Part shown: positions 43,949-54,512 of the stretch, piece by piece
How the letters are laid out: each line of letters begins with the position of its first letter
Numbering within the stretch: the stretch's first letter is position 1
Position numbers and translations under genes: made by a program
DNA from: Bacteroidota bacterium
Lineage (GTDB): Bacteria > Bacteroidota > Bacteroidia > Chitinophagales > Chitinophagaceae
DNA length: 64,000 bases
Assembly: GCA_018266775.1 (NCBI GenBank)
Contig: JAFDZS010000005.1
Coordinates: forward strand, 62,257-126,256
Direction of reading: 5' to 3'
Notes under the pieces: generated by a model
Database searches by the model: none
What the model was told of the DNA's origin: nothing
Seen by the model: only the letters and a program-made list of their open reading frames with translations

Positions 43949-46900
43949 ATGAAACACATTTACACCGTACCATTGAAAGCCGTGTGCCTGTTAATAAGCA
44001 CGGTAAGCATGTTACTTTGTGTTATTAACCCTGTTAAAGCCCAACCGGCCACAGTCGCCATTCCGGTAGCAATCGGAAGGCCCTGCGGTGGCAGCTCCAC
44101 AAAAGATTCTGTAAAGTATTTTAACTACTCAGCATCGACCAATACGTTAACACACCGCAGTTTGTGTAAACCCAGTCTTGCATCACCGGGTTTCAGCAGC
44201 AGCCTTGCTACTATTACCTATAACTCGTATGATGGATACCTGTATTTTATGCAGATCGCTTTAACTGGTGGTCACTATAATACCTCAGCGTACCGCTGGT
44301 TGCCAACTGGTTGCCCTACCGGCAGCCAGGCGGTGTATAAAACCTTTACCAACCAGTTTGTGGCGGGTGTTGAATTTGATCCTTCTACCGGTTTGGGTTA
44401 CCAGCTGAACTTTGTAGACACGACCGGATGGGCGCCAAATGCCATTGACCAAACTGGTACGGTAGGTCAGTATGCATCACATGCAATGGTAAATGGAAAC
44501 CCTGCTGTAGCTTATTATGATGGAACAAATAAAAGACTGAAATTTATCAGGGCAGATGAGAATAATGGCAGTTCATGGACCAGTGCAGCTGTAGTGGTGT
44601 CGGCAACAGGTGATGTAGGTAAATATGCCAGCCTGCTTGTTGTTGACGGAAACCCGGCCATTGCCTATTATGATGGGCTGGCAGGTAAACTTAACCTGAT
44701 GTATGTGAGGGCGAATGATGCTGACGGTACTTCATGGGGTACACCGGTAGTAGTTGAATCCACCAATGATGTGGGACAATATGCTTCCCTGGCCATAGTA
44801 AACGGAAACCCGGCCATTGCTTATTATGATAATACAAATGGAGATTTGAGATATATCAGGGCCACAAATATAGATGGTACTGCATGGGGTACACCCGTTG
44901 CCGTGGAAACTATTAATAATGTGGGCTGGTATGCTTCACTGGCGGTAGTAAACGGTAACCCTGCCATCGCATTTTATGATGTTACTAATGGAGACCTCCG
45001 GTACACCAGGGCCAACGATGCCAATGGTACAAGCTGGGCTGCAGGTATGGCGGTACAAACCACCAACAATATTGGCCAGTATGCCTCACTGTTAGTGGTA
45101 AATGGTAACCCTGCTATATCTTATTACGATGTGTCAAATACCGATTTAAGGTACATCAGTGCTACTGATGCAAACGGAACCACCTGGGGAACCTCGGTGA
45201 ATATATCATCATCCGGTACCGTTGGCCAGTACACCAGTATGGCGATTGTAGACGGGAACCCCGGCATATCTTATTATGATGCCACCAATAAAGATTTGAA
45301 ATTTGTACGGGCTAACGATGCCGGTGGTACTGCATGGGCCACTCCTGTTTCAGTAGAAACCACCAATGATGTAGGGCAGTATTCTTCGTTGATAATAGAT
45401 AATGGAAACCCTTCCATTGCGTATTATGATGCCACTAACGGCGATCTTCGGTTCATACGTGCGTATGATGCCGATGGTACATTATGGTATAAGAACAGCT
45501 CAGTATATAATATGGAACTGCAGCAGGTTAACTTTACCACAGGCATATTAGGCAATTCTTACCCGCTTGATTTTGGTGGCCGCCACATTTACCTGCAAAA
45601 TGGAGACGTGGTGATGACGCCCAGCCAGCAATTGCTTGCCATCTTCGATAATAAATATTTTACGGTAAACTGGCAGGCGTATGGTACAGCAACACCATTG
45701 GTTGCCACTTACATTGATACGATCATGCTCGGCACAGGCAATAACCTGGTGGGCCTTGCCTACTCGGATGGTAAACTTGTTGCTGCGATTTCACCATCTT
45801 CCGGATGTTATTCGTATAAGCAAATCGATATCTTAACCGGTGCACAATCTGCTGTAACTTATAGTGCAGGTGCAACAATATTTGGTTCAGCTGATATGAC
45901 CGATATCACTTCAGGTATTGGTGCAGCAAAAAAACTGGTATCTGCAACAGAAAATCCTGTTGGTTCCGGAACGTATGATATTGTGTACGACGTCTTCATA
46001 AAAAATTATGGCGGAACGCCGGTCACGAATGTGCAGGCCTATGATACATTGTACCAGATCAATGGCCTGGTCAACCTTATAAGTGGCTCAATTGTTTCTG
46101 TAACAGGCCCTGCAGGGTTTAACGCCAACCCATCTTTTAATGGTAAAACAGTATTTACCTTATTTAATACACCACTGGCCACTTTATCCAATATACCGGG
46201 GCAGAATACTGTTACTATTCGGGTAACCGCAAAGGTAAGTAATATTGTAAAGGGGGTGGTATATTATAACCAGGCATATGTAACGGGTAATGGATTGTTT
46301 GGGGATGCTTTGAAAGATGCCTCCACCGATGGATCGAACCCTGATCTGAACAACAACTCCAAACCTGATGATGCGAGTGAAAGTCAGCCTACGCCATTCC
46401 TGGTTTCTGTAACAGCACAAACACCGCCTTGCTCCAGCCTGACGAATGTATTGTATACACAAAACTTTGGCAGCGGAACCACAGGATTGTCCACCACTAT
46501 TCCTGCACCCACATTGGGCACAGGGGTAACATTGCCTGTTGGTACATCATTATATACAGGCAGTGCATCGGCACCAATAGCAGAGGAAACTTATGCAGTG
46601 GCAAATAATGCCAACCTGGCCAACAGCACAAAGTATGTGAACCTGACCGATCATACCGGCGGACCAATAAACCCCGGCCGTTTCCTTATCGTGAATGCTG
46701 ATGCCAACACCAACGTATTGTACAAAGGCGGGTTCACTTATTCATTATGCCCCAACCAGCAGTATTCCTTATCCTTCTATGCTGCTTTCCTGGGTAACAA
46801 TACTTATCATACACAGTGTGATGCATTGGGTGGTTTTGTATATTCTAAAATAAAAATGAATATTAAAGATGGTGCAACAGGCTTGATCATCACGCAGGTA

Positions 46901-49900
46901 TCCACCAGCGATATTACCAGCAACAGCTGGCAGCAATTTGGTTTGAAATTCATCAGTCCCGCATCGTATACTTCCATCATCATTGAACTGGTGAACGACC
47001 AGGTGGGTGGTTGTGGAAACGTTTTGGGTATAGATGATGTGCAGTTTGGCAGCTGTGATGCGATGCCGGTGGTTAACTCCAGCTTTTCTTACGGATGTAT
47101 TGGCAATTCTGTGTCATTTACGTCATCCCTGAGTGACCCAACTGCATTACCGGGTACAAAAGATTACCAATGGCAGGTAGCCACTTCGGCTTCCGGCCCA
47201 TGGATAAATATTATAGGGGCAACATCTGCCAATTACACCATTGCCAGCACAACGGTTGCTGATACGGGTAAATATTATCGTGTACTCGTTGCCGCAACCG
47301 GCAATATCGGTATGCCTAATTGCCAGTATGCATCGCCAGGTTTATACCTGCCGGGTGTAATGCCGTCTACAGCACCATCAGGTGTGTCAGCATCGGCAGC
47401 AACAATATGTGCATCAAGTTCATCAACACTTACGGCAACAGGCGGTGTATTGGGTACAGGCGCCAACTATCAATGGGGTACGGGTTCAACAATAGGATCC
47501 AACCCGATTGTCGGGGCTACCAGTTCCACATTAATTGTAACACCAGGCAGTACTACCACGTACTGGGTGCAGATACAAAATACCAATGCAGCCTGTGCGC
47601 CCGCTAATAGTGGTGTTACTACTGTAGTGACTGTGAACCAGCCATCCACAGCGCCAACCAGCGTAACGGGTGCAGATGTTTGTGCCGGTACCGCCACTAC
47701 ATTAACAGCAGTTGGCGGTGCATTGGGTACTGGCGCCAACTATCAATGGGGTACCGGTTCTGTAGTAGGCACTAACCCTATTGCAGGAGCCACCAGTGCT
47801 ACTTATACTGTGTCGCCCGCTACCACTACAACGTACTGGGTACGTATACAAAACAACAGTGCACCATGTACGGCCACCACATCTGGTGTAACCAAAACCA
47901 TTACAGTAAGCCAGCCATCGGTAGCCGCAACCAGTGCCACCAGGAATAAGAATAATATTTGTGCAGGTATCAGTGTAAACCTCGGTATAACAGGCGGTAC
48001 GCTGGGTACATCAGCCAGCTGGAAATGGTATACCGGCAGCCCGGGCGGTACACTGGTGGGTACAGGTGCTTCAATTAGTGTAACCCCTGCTGTTACCACC
48101 ACTTACTACGTAAGGGCAGAAGGTACCTGTAACACTACAGCTGCACAGTCGGTAACCGTATTTATTTCATGTAACATTGATAAAGACCAGGATGGTATTC
48201 CTGACTGGGTGGAGAGTAACATGAGCGCAGCATTTGCCGATGCCAATGCCAACGGTGTCATCAATGCTTACGACCCAACCTATGCAGGTTTTGTAGATAA
48301 TAACAATGATTATATCAACGATAACTTCCAGGCAGATGGCGACTCCGATAATGACGGTATCCCCAACTATCTTGATACTGATTTCCCCGGCCGTATAGAC
48401 AGCAACAGTGACGGTGTTGATGACCGCTTTGATAATGACCTTGATGGTGTGATCAACATGCTTGACCTGGACAGTGACAATGATGGTATTCCTGATGTTG
48501 TGGAAGCCGGCGGTGTGGATACAGATGGTAATGGTAAGATCGACAACTTCAGTGATACTGATAACGATGGTTTATCTCAAAATGTGGATGTGAATAATAC
48601 CGGTGCTTATAATACAGGTTTAGGTTTAGGTAAAAAAGATACTGATGGTGATGGTGTACCAAACTATCTTGACCTGGATAGTGATAACGATGGTATCCCT
48701 GATGTACGTGAAGTACTGGGACCCGATACCAACAACGATGGTAAAGCCGATGGATTTGTGGATGCGAACGGTGATGGCTTAAACGATAATTATATAAACG
48801 GAACGGCATTGCTGAAAACCGGTGCTGACATCAACAGTGACGGTAAAGCAGACAGCTATCCGAATAAAAACTTAGACCAGGATCCTTACCCCAATGCTTA
48901 TGATATAGACAGTGATGGTGACGGAATTGTGGATGTAATTGAGGCCGGTTTACCAGATGCTAACCTGGATGGTAAGGTGGATGGTGTATTGGGAACCAAT
49001 GGATGGTCAACCACGGTATCTGCAATGGCTGCATTAACCCTGCGCAATACCGATGGTGCAGGCAATCCGGACTTCCTGGATATTGATTCCGACGATGACG
49101 GTATTCCTGATAACATCGAAGGCCAGTCAACAGCAGGATATAAACTGCCTGTTACAACAGATACAGATGGTGATGGCCTGGTGAATACTTATGATAATGT
49201 AGTGGGCTTTGGCGGTTCCGGTATATTTGTTTGGGACCAGGATGGGGATGGTATTCCAGACTACAGGGATTTGGATACTGACGCTGACGGACAACCGGAC
49301 ATTGTGGAAGGTAACGACTTTAACCTGAATGGCATTGCCGATGATGTGGTAACATTAACCGGGCTGGATACAGATGGTGATGGTTTGGATAACCGCTTCG
49401 ATTCGCTGAACTCCACCACTAACCTGAAAGGTACATCGTACATGATGGGTAACAGTGGCAGCCTTACGGGTGATCCAGCACCGGGAACACGGTCTCCGGT
49501 GCAGAAGAAAACAGCTATGCAGTCAGACAGGGACTGGAGGTTCACCAGCTCCGTACTGCCGATACAATTCCTGACGTTCACCGGCAATGCACAAGCATTG
49601 AACGTATTGCTGAACTGGACCATCATTACACCAAACGATGTGGATCACTTTGAAGTAGAACGCAGTACAGACAACAGTACTTACACCAAAGTGGGCACCG
49701 TAAGCGATAAGGTAAAACTGAATGAAGCACAAAGCTTCAGTTACCTGGATGATATTTCAGGAGTAAGCGCAGAGATCATCTACTACAGGCTTAAAGTAAT
49801 TGGTGCAAACGGCGAGATCAAATACAGCAATGTACTGGTAGTGCGCCGCAACCTTACCAAAACACCGGTTAGCCTGATGCCGAACCCTGCATCTGAATAT

Positions 49901-50119
49901 GTGAATGTGAAATTCTTTGCAGAAAAGGAATCTGAAGTAACCATACGCTTAATGGATAACCTGGGCAAACTGGCCCTGGTGCAAAAACAAAAAGTACTGA
50001 AAGGAAACAACGTACTGCAATTGATTGGTTTGACGAAGTACAGCGCAGGCGTATATATAGTTCAGATATTTGTAAACGATGAAGTGATCACACAGAAACT
50101 CATCATCGGCAAACAGTAG
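43949..50119 (+). CDS. Giant T9SS surface protein: propeller head, DUF11, Ig modules, TSP3 stalk
   Basis: 2056 aa. After a signal peptide (ends VKAQ) and an N-terminal domain come seven repeats of about 50 residues (residues about 165-515), each with VGQYASLxxVNGNPAIAYYD and LRYIRAxDxDGTxW; seven such units suggest a seven-bladed beta-propeller. Next are a DUF11-like domain (about 650-800), a lectin-like domain (about 830-1030), an Ig-like domain and three Ig-like modules with GTGANYQWGTGS (about 1130-1400). A calcium-binding TSP3 stalk follows (DSDNDGIPDxxE and similar, about 1410-1840), then a T9SS type A tail. Adhesion or surface binding is likely; no catalytic motif is seen. The stalk is nearly the same as in the protein at 54513. 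Confidence 0.88.
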   Translation: MKHIYTVPLKAVCLLISTVSMLLCVINPVKAQPATVAIPVAIGRPCGGSSTKDSVKYFNYSASTNTLTHRSLCKPSLASPGFSSSLATITYNSYDGYLYFMQIALTGGHYNTSAYRWLPTGCPTGSQAVYKTFTNQFVAGVEFDPSTGLGYQLNFVDTTGWAPNAIDQTGTVGQYASHAMVNGNPAVAYYDGTNKRLKFIRADENNGSSWTSAAVVVSATGDVGKYASLLVVDGNPAIAYYDGLAGKLNLMYVRANDADGTSWGTPVVVESTNDVGQYASLAIVNGNPAIAYYDNTNGDLRYIRATNIDGTAWGTPVAVETINNVGWYASLAVVNGNPAIAFYDVTNGDLRYTRANDANGTSWAAGMAVQTTNNIGQYASLLVVNGNPAISYYDVSNTDLRYISATDANGTTWGTSVNISSSGTVGQYTSMAIVDGNPGISYYDATNKDLKFVRANDAGGTAWATPVSVETTNDVGQYSSLIIDNGNPSIAYYDATNGDLRFIRAYDADGTLWYKNSSVYNMELQQVNFTTGILGNSYPLDFGGRHIYLQNGDVVMTPSQQLLAIFDNKYFTVNWQAYGTATPLVATYIDTIMLGTGNNLVGLAYSDGKLVAAISPSSGCYSYKQIDILTGAQSAVTYSAGATIFGSADMTDITSGIGAAKKLVSATENPVGSGTYDIVYDVFIKNYGGTPVTNVQAYDTLYQINGLVNLISGSIVSVTGPAGFNANPSFNGKTVFTLFNTPLATLSNIPGQNTVTIRVTAKVSNIVKGVVYYNQAYVTGNGLFGDALKDASTDGSNPDLNNNSKPDDASESQPTPFLVSVTAQTPPCSSLTNVLYTQNFGSGTTGLSTTIPAPTLGTGVTLPVGTSLYTGSASAPIAEETYAVANNANLANSTKYVNLTDHTGGPINPGRFLIVNADANTNVLYKGGFTYSLCPNQQYSLSFYAAFLGNNTYHTQCDALGGFVYSKIKMNIKDGATGLIITQVSTSDITSNSWQQFGLKFISPASYTSIIIELVNDQVGGCGNVLGIDDVQFGSCDAMPVVNSSFSYGCIGNSVSFTSSLSDPTALPGTKDYQWQVATSASGPWINIIGATSANYTIASTTVADTGKYYRVLVAATGNIGMPNCQYASPGLYLPGVMPSTAPSGVSASAATICASSSSTLTATGGVLGTGANYQWGTGSTIGSNPIVGATSSTLIVTPGSTTTYWVQIQNTNAACAPANSGVTTVVTVNQPSTAPTSVTGADVCAGTATTLTAVGGALGTGANYQWGTGSVVGTNPIAGATSATYTVSPATTTTYWVRIQNNSAPCTATTSGVTKTITVSQPSVAATSATRNKNNICAGISVNLGITGGTLGTSASWKWYTGSPGGTLVGTGASISVTPAVTTTYYVRAEGTCNTTAAQSVTVFISCNIDKDQDGIPDWVESNMSAAFADANANGVINAYDPTYAGFVDNNNDYINDNFQADGDSDNDGIPNYLDTDFPGRIDSNSDGVDDRFDNDLDGVINMLDLDSDNDGIPDVVEAGGVDTDGNGKIDNFSDTDNDGLSQNVDVNNTGAYNTGLGLGKKDTDGDGVPNYLDLDSDNDGIPDVREVLGPDTNNDGKADGFVDANGDGLNDNYINGTALLKTGADINSDGKADSYPNKNLDQDPYPNAYDIDSDGDGIVDVIEAGLPDANLDGKVDGVLGTNGWSTTVSAMAALTLRNTDGAGNPDFLDIDSDDDGIPDNIEGQSTAGYKLPVTTDTDGDGLVNTYDNVVGFGGSGIFVWDQDGDGIPDYRDLDTDADGQPDIVEGNDFNLNGIADDVVTLTGLDTDGDGLDNRFDSLNSTTNLKGTSYMMGNSGSLTGDPAPGTRSPVQKKTAMQSDRDWRFTSSVLPIQFLTFTGNAQALNVLLNWTIITPNDVDHFEVERSTDNSTYTKVGTVSDKVKLNEAQSFSYLDDISGVSAEIIYYRLKVIGANGEIKYSNVLVVRRNLTKTPVSLMPNPASEYVNVKFFAEKESEVTIRLMDNLGKLALVQKQKVLKGNNVLQLIGLTKYSAGVYIVQIFVNDEVITQKLIIGKQ

Positions 50120-50143
50120 TCATCATTGTCACGGATAATACAC

Positions 50144-50172
50144 GGGCTGTCTTACAGGGGCAGCCCTTTTTT
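50144..50172 (+). terminator. Rho-independent terminator after the giant protein
   Basis: GGGCTG (50144-50149) pairs with CAGCCC (50161-50166), extended by two more pairs, followed by six T. It lies 25 nt after the stop. Confidence 0.85.
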
Positions 50173-50189
50173 ATTGTAGAAAGCTTTGT

Positions 50190-50222
50190 ACAAATGTAAT
50201 TGCCTGCATGTGCTACATTTGT
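50190..50222 (+). promoter_or_regulatory. Inverted repeat and -7 element before the peroxidase gene
   Basis: ACAAATGTA (50190-50198) and TACATTTGT (50214-50222) form a perfect 9-bp inverted repeat with a 15-nt spacer. The right half contains an exact TAnnTTTG (50214-50221), 17 nt before the ATG. It could be a promoter overlapped by an operator. Confidence 0.45.
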
Positions 50223-50238
50223 TTTTCAAACCTTGTTA

Positions 50239-52050
50239 ATGCCCAAACTATTACTTATCATTTGCAGTATTGTGAGTATCGTAATGGCGTATGCATTTTT
50301 ACAACCGGCACAGGCAAATAAAGAAGTAAATGTAAAACAATGGTACCGGCAGCAGGCCAAAGCATTGGAGCAGGAAGTGGTTAACCTGCAACAATTATCA
50401 GCTAAAGGATCAACAGCAGCATTACAACAGCAATTCATCCGCACCAGGCTTGCGTATAAAAAAATAGAAACCCTAACAGAATACTATTACAGTTTCTTTG
50501 CGGTAAAACTGAATGGCCCTGCCATTCCTTTTTTTGAAGAAGATGAACCCGACAGGGGTCAACAGGAACCCGCCGGTTTGCAATTGGCAGAAACGTATCT
50601 TTTCCCTGCATGGCATAAAAAAGACAGTGCAGCCTTCAATGCGGTATTAACTGAGCTTTTGCAGGATATACAAATGCTGCAGGCCACCGATGAATCCAAT
50701 GCTTTCAGTAATGAGCTGGTGGCCGATGCGGTGATGGAAGAACTGTACCGCATTACAGCATTGGGCACTACAGGTTTTGATGCTTCATTAAGTGGTAATG
50801 CCTTATCCGAAACTGCTGCAGCACTCAATGGCGTACAACAAATGGTACAGCTTTATCAAACTGATTTTGAACGAACACAGTACGACAGCCTGCAGCAGTT
50901 ACTGCAACAGGCGCAGCAATACCTGCAGCAGCACAACAACTTTAATGCTTTCAGCCGCATGGAGTTCATTATTCAATTCATGAACCCTGCGACTGCTTTA
51001 ATGGCGAAATACACCGCACAACATGGGTTTAAAGAAAATCCCTCACCGATGTTTTACAGTACAGTGAATAAAACCAATACACTGTTTGCCGCAGGCGCAT
51101 TTAATGCCAATAAATACCTGGATGATAATACCACATCTCCCGAAAAAATTGCATTGGGTAAAATGTTGTTTTATGAGAAACAACTATCAGCAGATGGTAC
51201 ACGAAGCTGTGCCACCTGCCATAACCCACAAAAAGCTTTTACAGACGGGCTGCCCACCAGCCTTGCACTGGATGGGCACAGCGTTTTGCCCCGCAATGCC
51301 CCCACACTCATCAATACAGCTCTGCAGCGGAATTTGTTTTTAGATAACCGCAGCCCGTCACTGGAAGACCAGGTGATGCAGGTACTGAACAATGCGAAAG
51401 AAATGCATGGTTCCGCTCAAAAAGCAGCGCAGCATATCATTGGCCAGGCGGCATATATTTCTTTATACAGTAAAGCCTATGCCAACGCAGATACCAGCCT
51501 TGCAGCAAAAAATATCTGCAATGCCATTGCCTGTTATGAGCGTACTTTAATAGCACTCAATGCCCGGTTCGACAGGCAGCTGCGTGGAGAAAAGATCATG
51601 ACCACAGCAGAGATCAATGGATTCAATCTCTTCATGGGAAAAGCCAAATGTGGTACCTGCCACTTTATGCCGCTGTTCAGCGGGGCAAAGCCACCCCGGT
51701 ATTATTATAACGAAACTGAAGTGATTGGCGTGCCGGCAGCCAATACCAATGCAACAAAGCTGGATGCAGATCCCGGCCGGTATGCCATAACTCAACTGCC
51801 GGTTCACCACTATGCGTTTAAAACACCTACACTCAGAAACATTGCACTAACGGCACCGTATATGCACAATGGCGTTTTTAAAACTTTGGATGCTGTGCTT
51901 GATTTTTATAACAAAGGTGGGGGAAGAGGTTTACACCTGCAGTTGCAACAGCAAACTTTGCCGTCAATGCCCCTTCACTTAACTGCAACAGAACAAAAAA
52001 ATATCATTGCCTTTCTTCAATGCCTGACCGATACTGCAACTACCCGATGA
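50239..52050 (+). CDS. Di-haem cytochrome c peroxidase/MauG-like protein with imelysin-like N domain
   Basis: 603 aa from ATG 50239 (MPKLLLIICSIVSI...), signal peptide to about residue 25. Residues 30-260 are helical and resemble imelysin-type domains (RTRLAYKKIETLTEYYYSFFAVKLNGPAIP, PAGLQLAETYLFP). Residues 290-600 form the di-haem peroxidase domain with CATCH and CGTCH haem sites, SADGTRSCATCHNP, LPRNAPTLINTAL and FKTPTLRNIALTAPYMHNGVF. It probably reduces H2O2 or modifies a substrate in the periplasm, taking electrons from a c-type cytochrome. Imelysin domains are linked to iron handling, so the fusion hints at an iron or oxidative-stress role. Confidence 0.9.
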   Translation: MPKLLLIICSIVSIVMAYAFLQPAQANKEVNVKQWYRQQAKALEQEVVNLQQLSAKGSTAALQQQFIRTRLAYKKIETLTEYYYSFFAVKLNGPAIPFFEEDEPDRGQQEPAGLQLAETYLFPAWHKKDSAAFNAVLTELLQDIQMLQATDESNAFSNELVADAVMEELYRITALGTTGFDASLSGNALSETAAALNGVQQMVQLYQTDFERTQYDSLQQLLQQAQQYLQQHNNFNAFSRMEFIIQFMNPATALMAKYTAQHGFKENPSPMFYSTVNKTNTLFAAGAFNANKYLDDNTTSPEKIALGKMLFYEKQLSADGTRSCATCHNPQKAFTDGLPTSLALDGHSVLPRNAPTLINTALQRNLFLDNRSPSLEDQVMQVLNNAKEMHGSAQKAAQHIIGQAAYISLYSKAYANADTSLAAKNICNAIACYERTLIALNARFDRQLRGEKIMTTAEINGFNLFMGKAKCGTCHFMPLFSGAKPPRYYYNETEVIGVPAANTNATKLDADPGRYAITQLPVHHYAFKTPTLRNIALTAPYMHNGVFKTLDAVLDFYNKGGGRGLHLQLQQQTLPSMPLHLTATEQKNIIAFLQCLTDTATTR

Positions 52051-52263
52051 TTTTCTGAATCCTTTTATTTTGAAGCCGTTATCTCAGATATACAGCAGTA
52101 CTGTATTCTACAGGTTGTGTAGACAATTATCCAGACGACAGTAATTTAGAAAAAATTCTACGCACTTAAATTAGCAGACGCAAAAATTATCTTCTATTTT
52201 TCGTTTTGAATTTTGTGGATAAGTGGATAAGTGTGTCTTATTCCGTCCTTGAAATCCAGTAAT
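52051..52263. other. Intergenic region with DnaA-box-like sites
   Basis: 213 nt, AT-rich. TGTGGATAA (52214-52222) is the complement of an exact DnaA box; AGTGGATAA (52222-52230) overlaps it with one mismatch, and TTATCCAGA (52127-52135) has one mismatch. A short palindrome ATACAG/CTGTAT lies near 52089-52105. No gene. Confidence 0.45.
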
Positions 52264-54456
52264 ATGAAAACCTATACCTTGAACCAACCCTTTGTGTGTA
52301 TTGCCATTTTTATCGCTTTCCTGGCTAATAACACGCATGCACAAACGCTTACCCGCGGGCCTTACCTGCAGGTGGGTAAGCAGGATTCCATAACTATAAG
52401 GTGGCGTACCAGTACGGCAACAGATTCCAAAGTAACCTGGGGCAGCAGTTATATTGCCACACCCGGAACGTACAGCAATACTTTTACGCAGGATGGCGGT
52501 ACGCCGGTAACCGAACATATAGTGCGTATCGGTGGTTTATCAGCTGATACCAAATACTGGTATTCCATTGGCTATACCGGCACTGTATTACAACAAACCA
52601 GTACCAATTATTTTTTAACCCTTCCGCCAAATAATACCACACGCAAGCTCCGCTTTTTGGCGATTGGTGATTGTGGTAATAATTCCACCAACGAAGTGAA
52701 TGTAAAAAATACTTTTTTAAACTACATCGGTTCCAATGATGTTGATGGTATGATATTACTGGGCGATAATGCCTACAACTCCGGCCTGGATGCAGAGTTT
52801 CAAACCAATTTTTTTGATGTATATAAGAACGACCTGCTACGGAATATCAAACTCTATCCTGCACCCGGCAACCATGATTATGGCAACAGTACATCCAATA
52901 CCGGCAACACCGGTACCACACCGGCATTGAGTATGCCTTATCATTTAAACTTCACTGTAGCTTCCAATGGTGAAATAGGAGGCGTGCCCTCTTACGCAAA
53001 AAACTATTATTCTTTCAATATCGGCAGTGTGCATTTCATCTCCTTAGATTCTTATGGTAAAGATGATGGCAATACCACCAATTTATATGATACTACGGGC
53101 AAGCAGGCCACGTGGTTAAAAGCTGATTTGGCTGCCAATACACAACGGTGGACGGTGGTGTACTTCCATCATCCGCCCTATACCAAAACCAGTCATACTT
53201 CTGATACAGAAATGGACCTGGTCGCCGTGCGTGAAAAGTTCATCCGCATACTGGAACGTTTTGGTGTGGACCTGGTGTTGTGCGGCCATGCACATGGCTA
53301 TGAAAGAAGTTATTTACTGAAAGGTTTTTATAATACCTATGCATCACCATTGCTGGATGCCAATTTTAATGCAGCCTTATATACTGCCACCGGCAATACC
53401 CAGAATGGTGTGTATGATGGAACCACGGGCAATTACAAATCATTTACCTACAACTCCGGGCAGTATAATCACGGTACTGTGTACACGGTAGCCGGATCAG
53501 CGGGCCAGGTGGGCGGTACATCATCAGGTTATCCGCAGGATTGTATGTATTATTCCAACGCCACCAATGGCGGCTGTTTTTATTTTGAGGTGGACAATAA
53601 CCGCCTCGATGCCAAATTTGTTTCTTATACCACTGCACCCACACCGCTCATACGTGACCAGTTTACCATTTTTAAAGATGTAAAAAAGAAAACCAACTAT
53701 AGTATTACGGTGGGGCAATCGCTGCCGGTAACAGCATCGTGGCCGGGCACGTATTCCTGGACAATACCACCGGGAGATGGCGCCACACCAGCAGGGCAAA
53801 CCACCCGTACCATAACTGTAACGCCCAATGCCACAGGTACATTTGATTATATTGTTGCTGACAACTATGGCGATTTGAAAGACACTTTTAGTGTAACCGT
53901 AAGCGCTGTGCCATTGCCTGTTGTGGTAAGTGCATTCAATGCCACGCTGAATAATAATAAAGTGCAGTTAGACTGGTCAACCGAAGTGGAACAGGACAAT
54001 AAATATTTCACCATAGACCGCTCAACAGACGGCGTTAACTTTCAATTACTGGGTAATACTGACGGTGCTGTAAATACCAATACCACGCATTGGTATCATT
54101 TAACAGACCTTGCCCCGGCAGAAGGCGTGAATTACTACCGCTTAAGTGAAACCAGCCTGGATGGCAATAAAAGATATTTTGATACCCGGAGGGTAACGTA
54201 TAAAAATGGAAAAACACTCAGCTGTCTGGTGATCAATCAGCAAAGCGGTGCAGCGAAATTAGTGATCAGTACGAATAAGCCCGGTAAAATTGATTGCACG
54301 GTAAATGATATTTCAGGCCGTGAAATATTGAGAAGTACGTATAGTTTGCCTGCAGGAAATACCATAAAAGAATTGCCGCTGCAAGCCGGTGTTTACATTG
54401 TAACGCTGGTAAATGCTGCGGGAGAAAAAATCAGTAATAAAATAATAATTGAATAA
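52264..54456 (+). CDS. Purple-acid-phosphatase-like metallophosphoesterase with T9SS tail
   Basis: 730 aa from ATG 52264 (MKTYTLNQPFVCIAIF); signal peptide ends THAQ. An N-terminal fibronectin-like domain (RGPYLQVGKQDSITIRWRTS) precedes the metallophosphoesterase domain. Its metal-binding blocks are FLAIGDCGNN, GMILLGDNAYNSG, YPAPGNHDYGN, VVYFHHPPYTK and LVLCGHAHGYERS. After an Ig-like module (residues about 475-560) the block LDWSTEVEQDNKYFTIDRSTDGVNF leads to a T9SS type A tail. It probably releases phosphate from organic phosphates outside the cell. The ATG at 52231 would precede the signal peptide and was rejected. Confidence 0.9.
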   Translation: MKTYTLNQPFVCIAIFIAFLANNTHAQTLTRGPYLQVGKQDSITIRWRTSTATDSKVTWGSSYIATPGTYSNTFTQDGGTPVTEHIVRIGGLSADTKYWYSIGYTGTVLQQTSTNYFLTLPPNNTTRKLRFLAIGDCGNNSTNEVNVKNTFLNYIGSNDVDGMILLGDNAYNSGLDAEFQTNFFDVYKNDLLRNIKLYPAPGNHDYGNSTSNTGNTGTTPALSMPYHLNFTVASNGEIGGVPSYAKNYYSFNIGSVHFISLDSYGKDDGNTTNLYDTTGKQATWLKADLAANTQRWTVVYFHHPPYTKTSHTSDTEMDLVAVREKFIRILERFGVDLVLCGHAHGYERSYLLKGFYNTYASPLLDANFNAALYTATGNTQNGVYDGTTGNYKSFTYNSGQYNHGTVYTVAGSAGQVGGTSSGYPQDCMYYSNATNGGCFYFEVDNNRLDAKFVSYTTAPTPLIRDQFTIFKDVKKKTNYSITVGQSLPVTASWPGTYSWTIPPGDGATPAGQTTRTITVTPNATGTFDYIVADNYGDLKDTFSVTVSAVPLPVVVSAFNATLNNNKVQLDWSTEVEQDNKYFTIDRSTDGVNFQLLGNTDGAVNTNTTHWYHLTDLAPAEGVNYYRLSETSLDGNKRYFDTRRVTYKNGKTLSCLVINQQSGAAKLVISTNKPGKIDCTVNDISGREILRSTYSLPAGNTIKELPLQAGVYIVTLVNAAGEKISNKIIIE

Positions 54457-54512
54457 AGGAAGAACACTTATGGTAAACGGCGGCGCTAAGAAACTATTTA
54501 AACCTTATTCCT

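Noticed and set aside
52051-52263. Replication origin
   Set aside because: Only three DnaA-like sites, no dnaA or other origin genes nearby. Kept only as a low-interest note.
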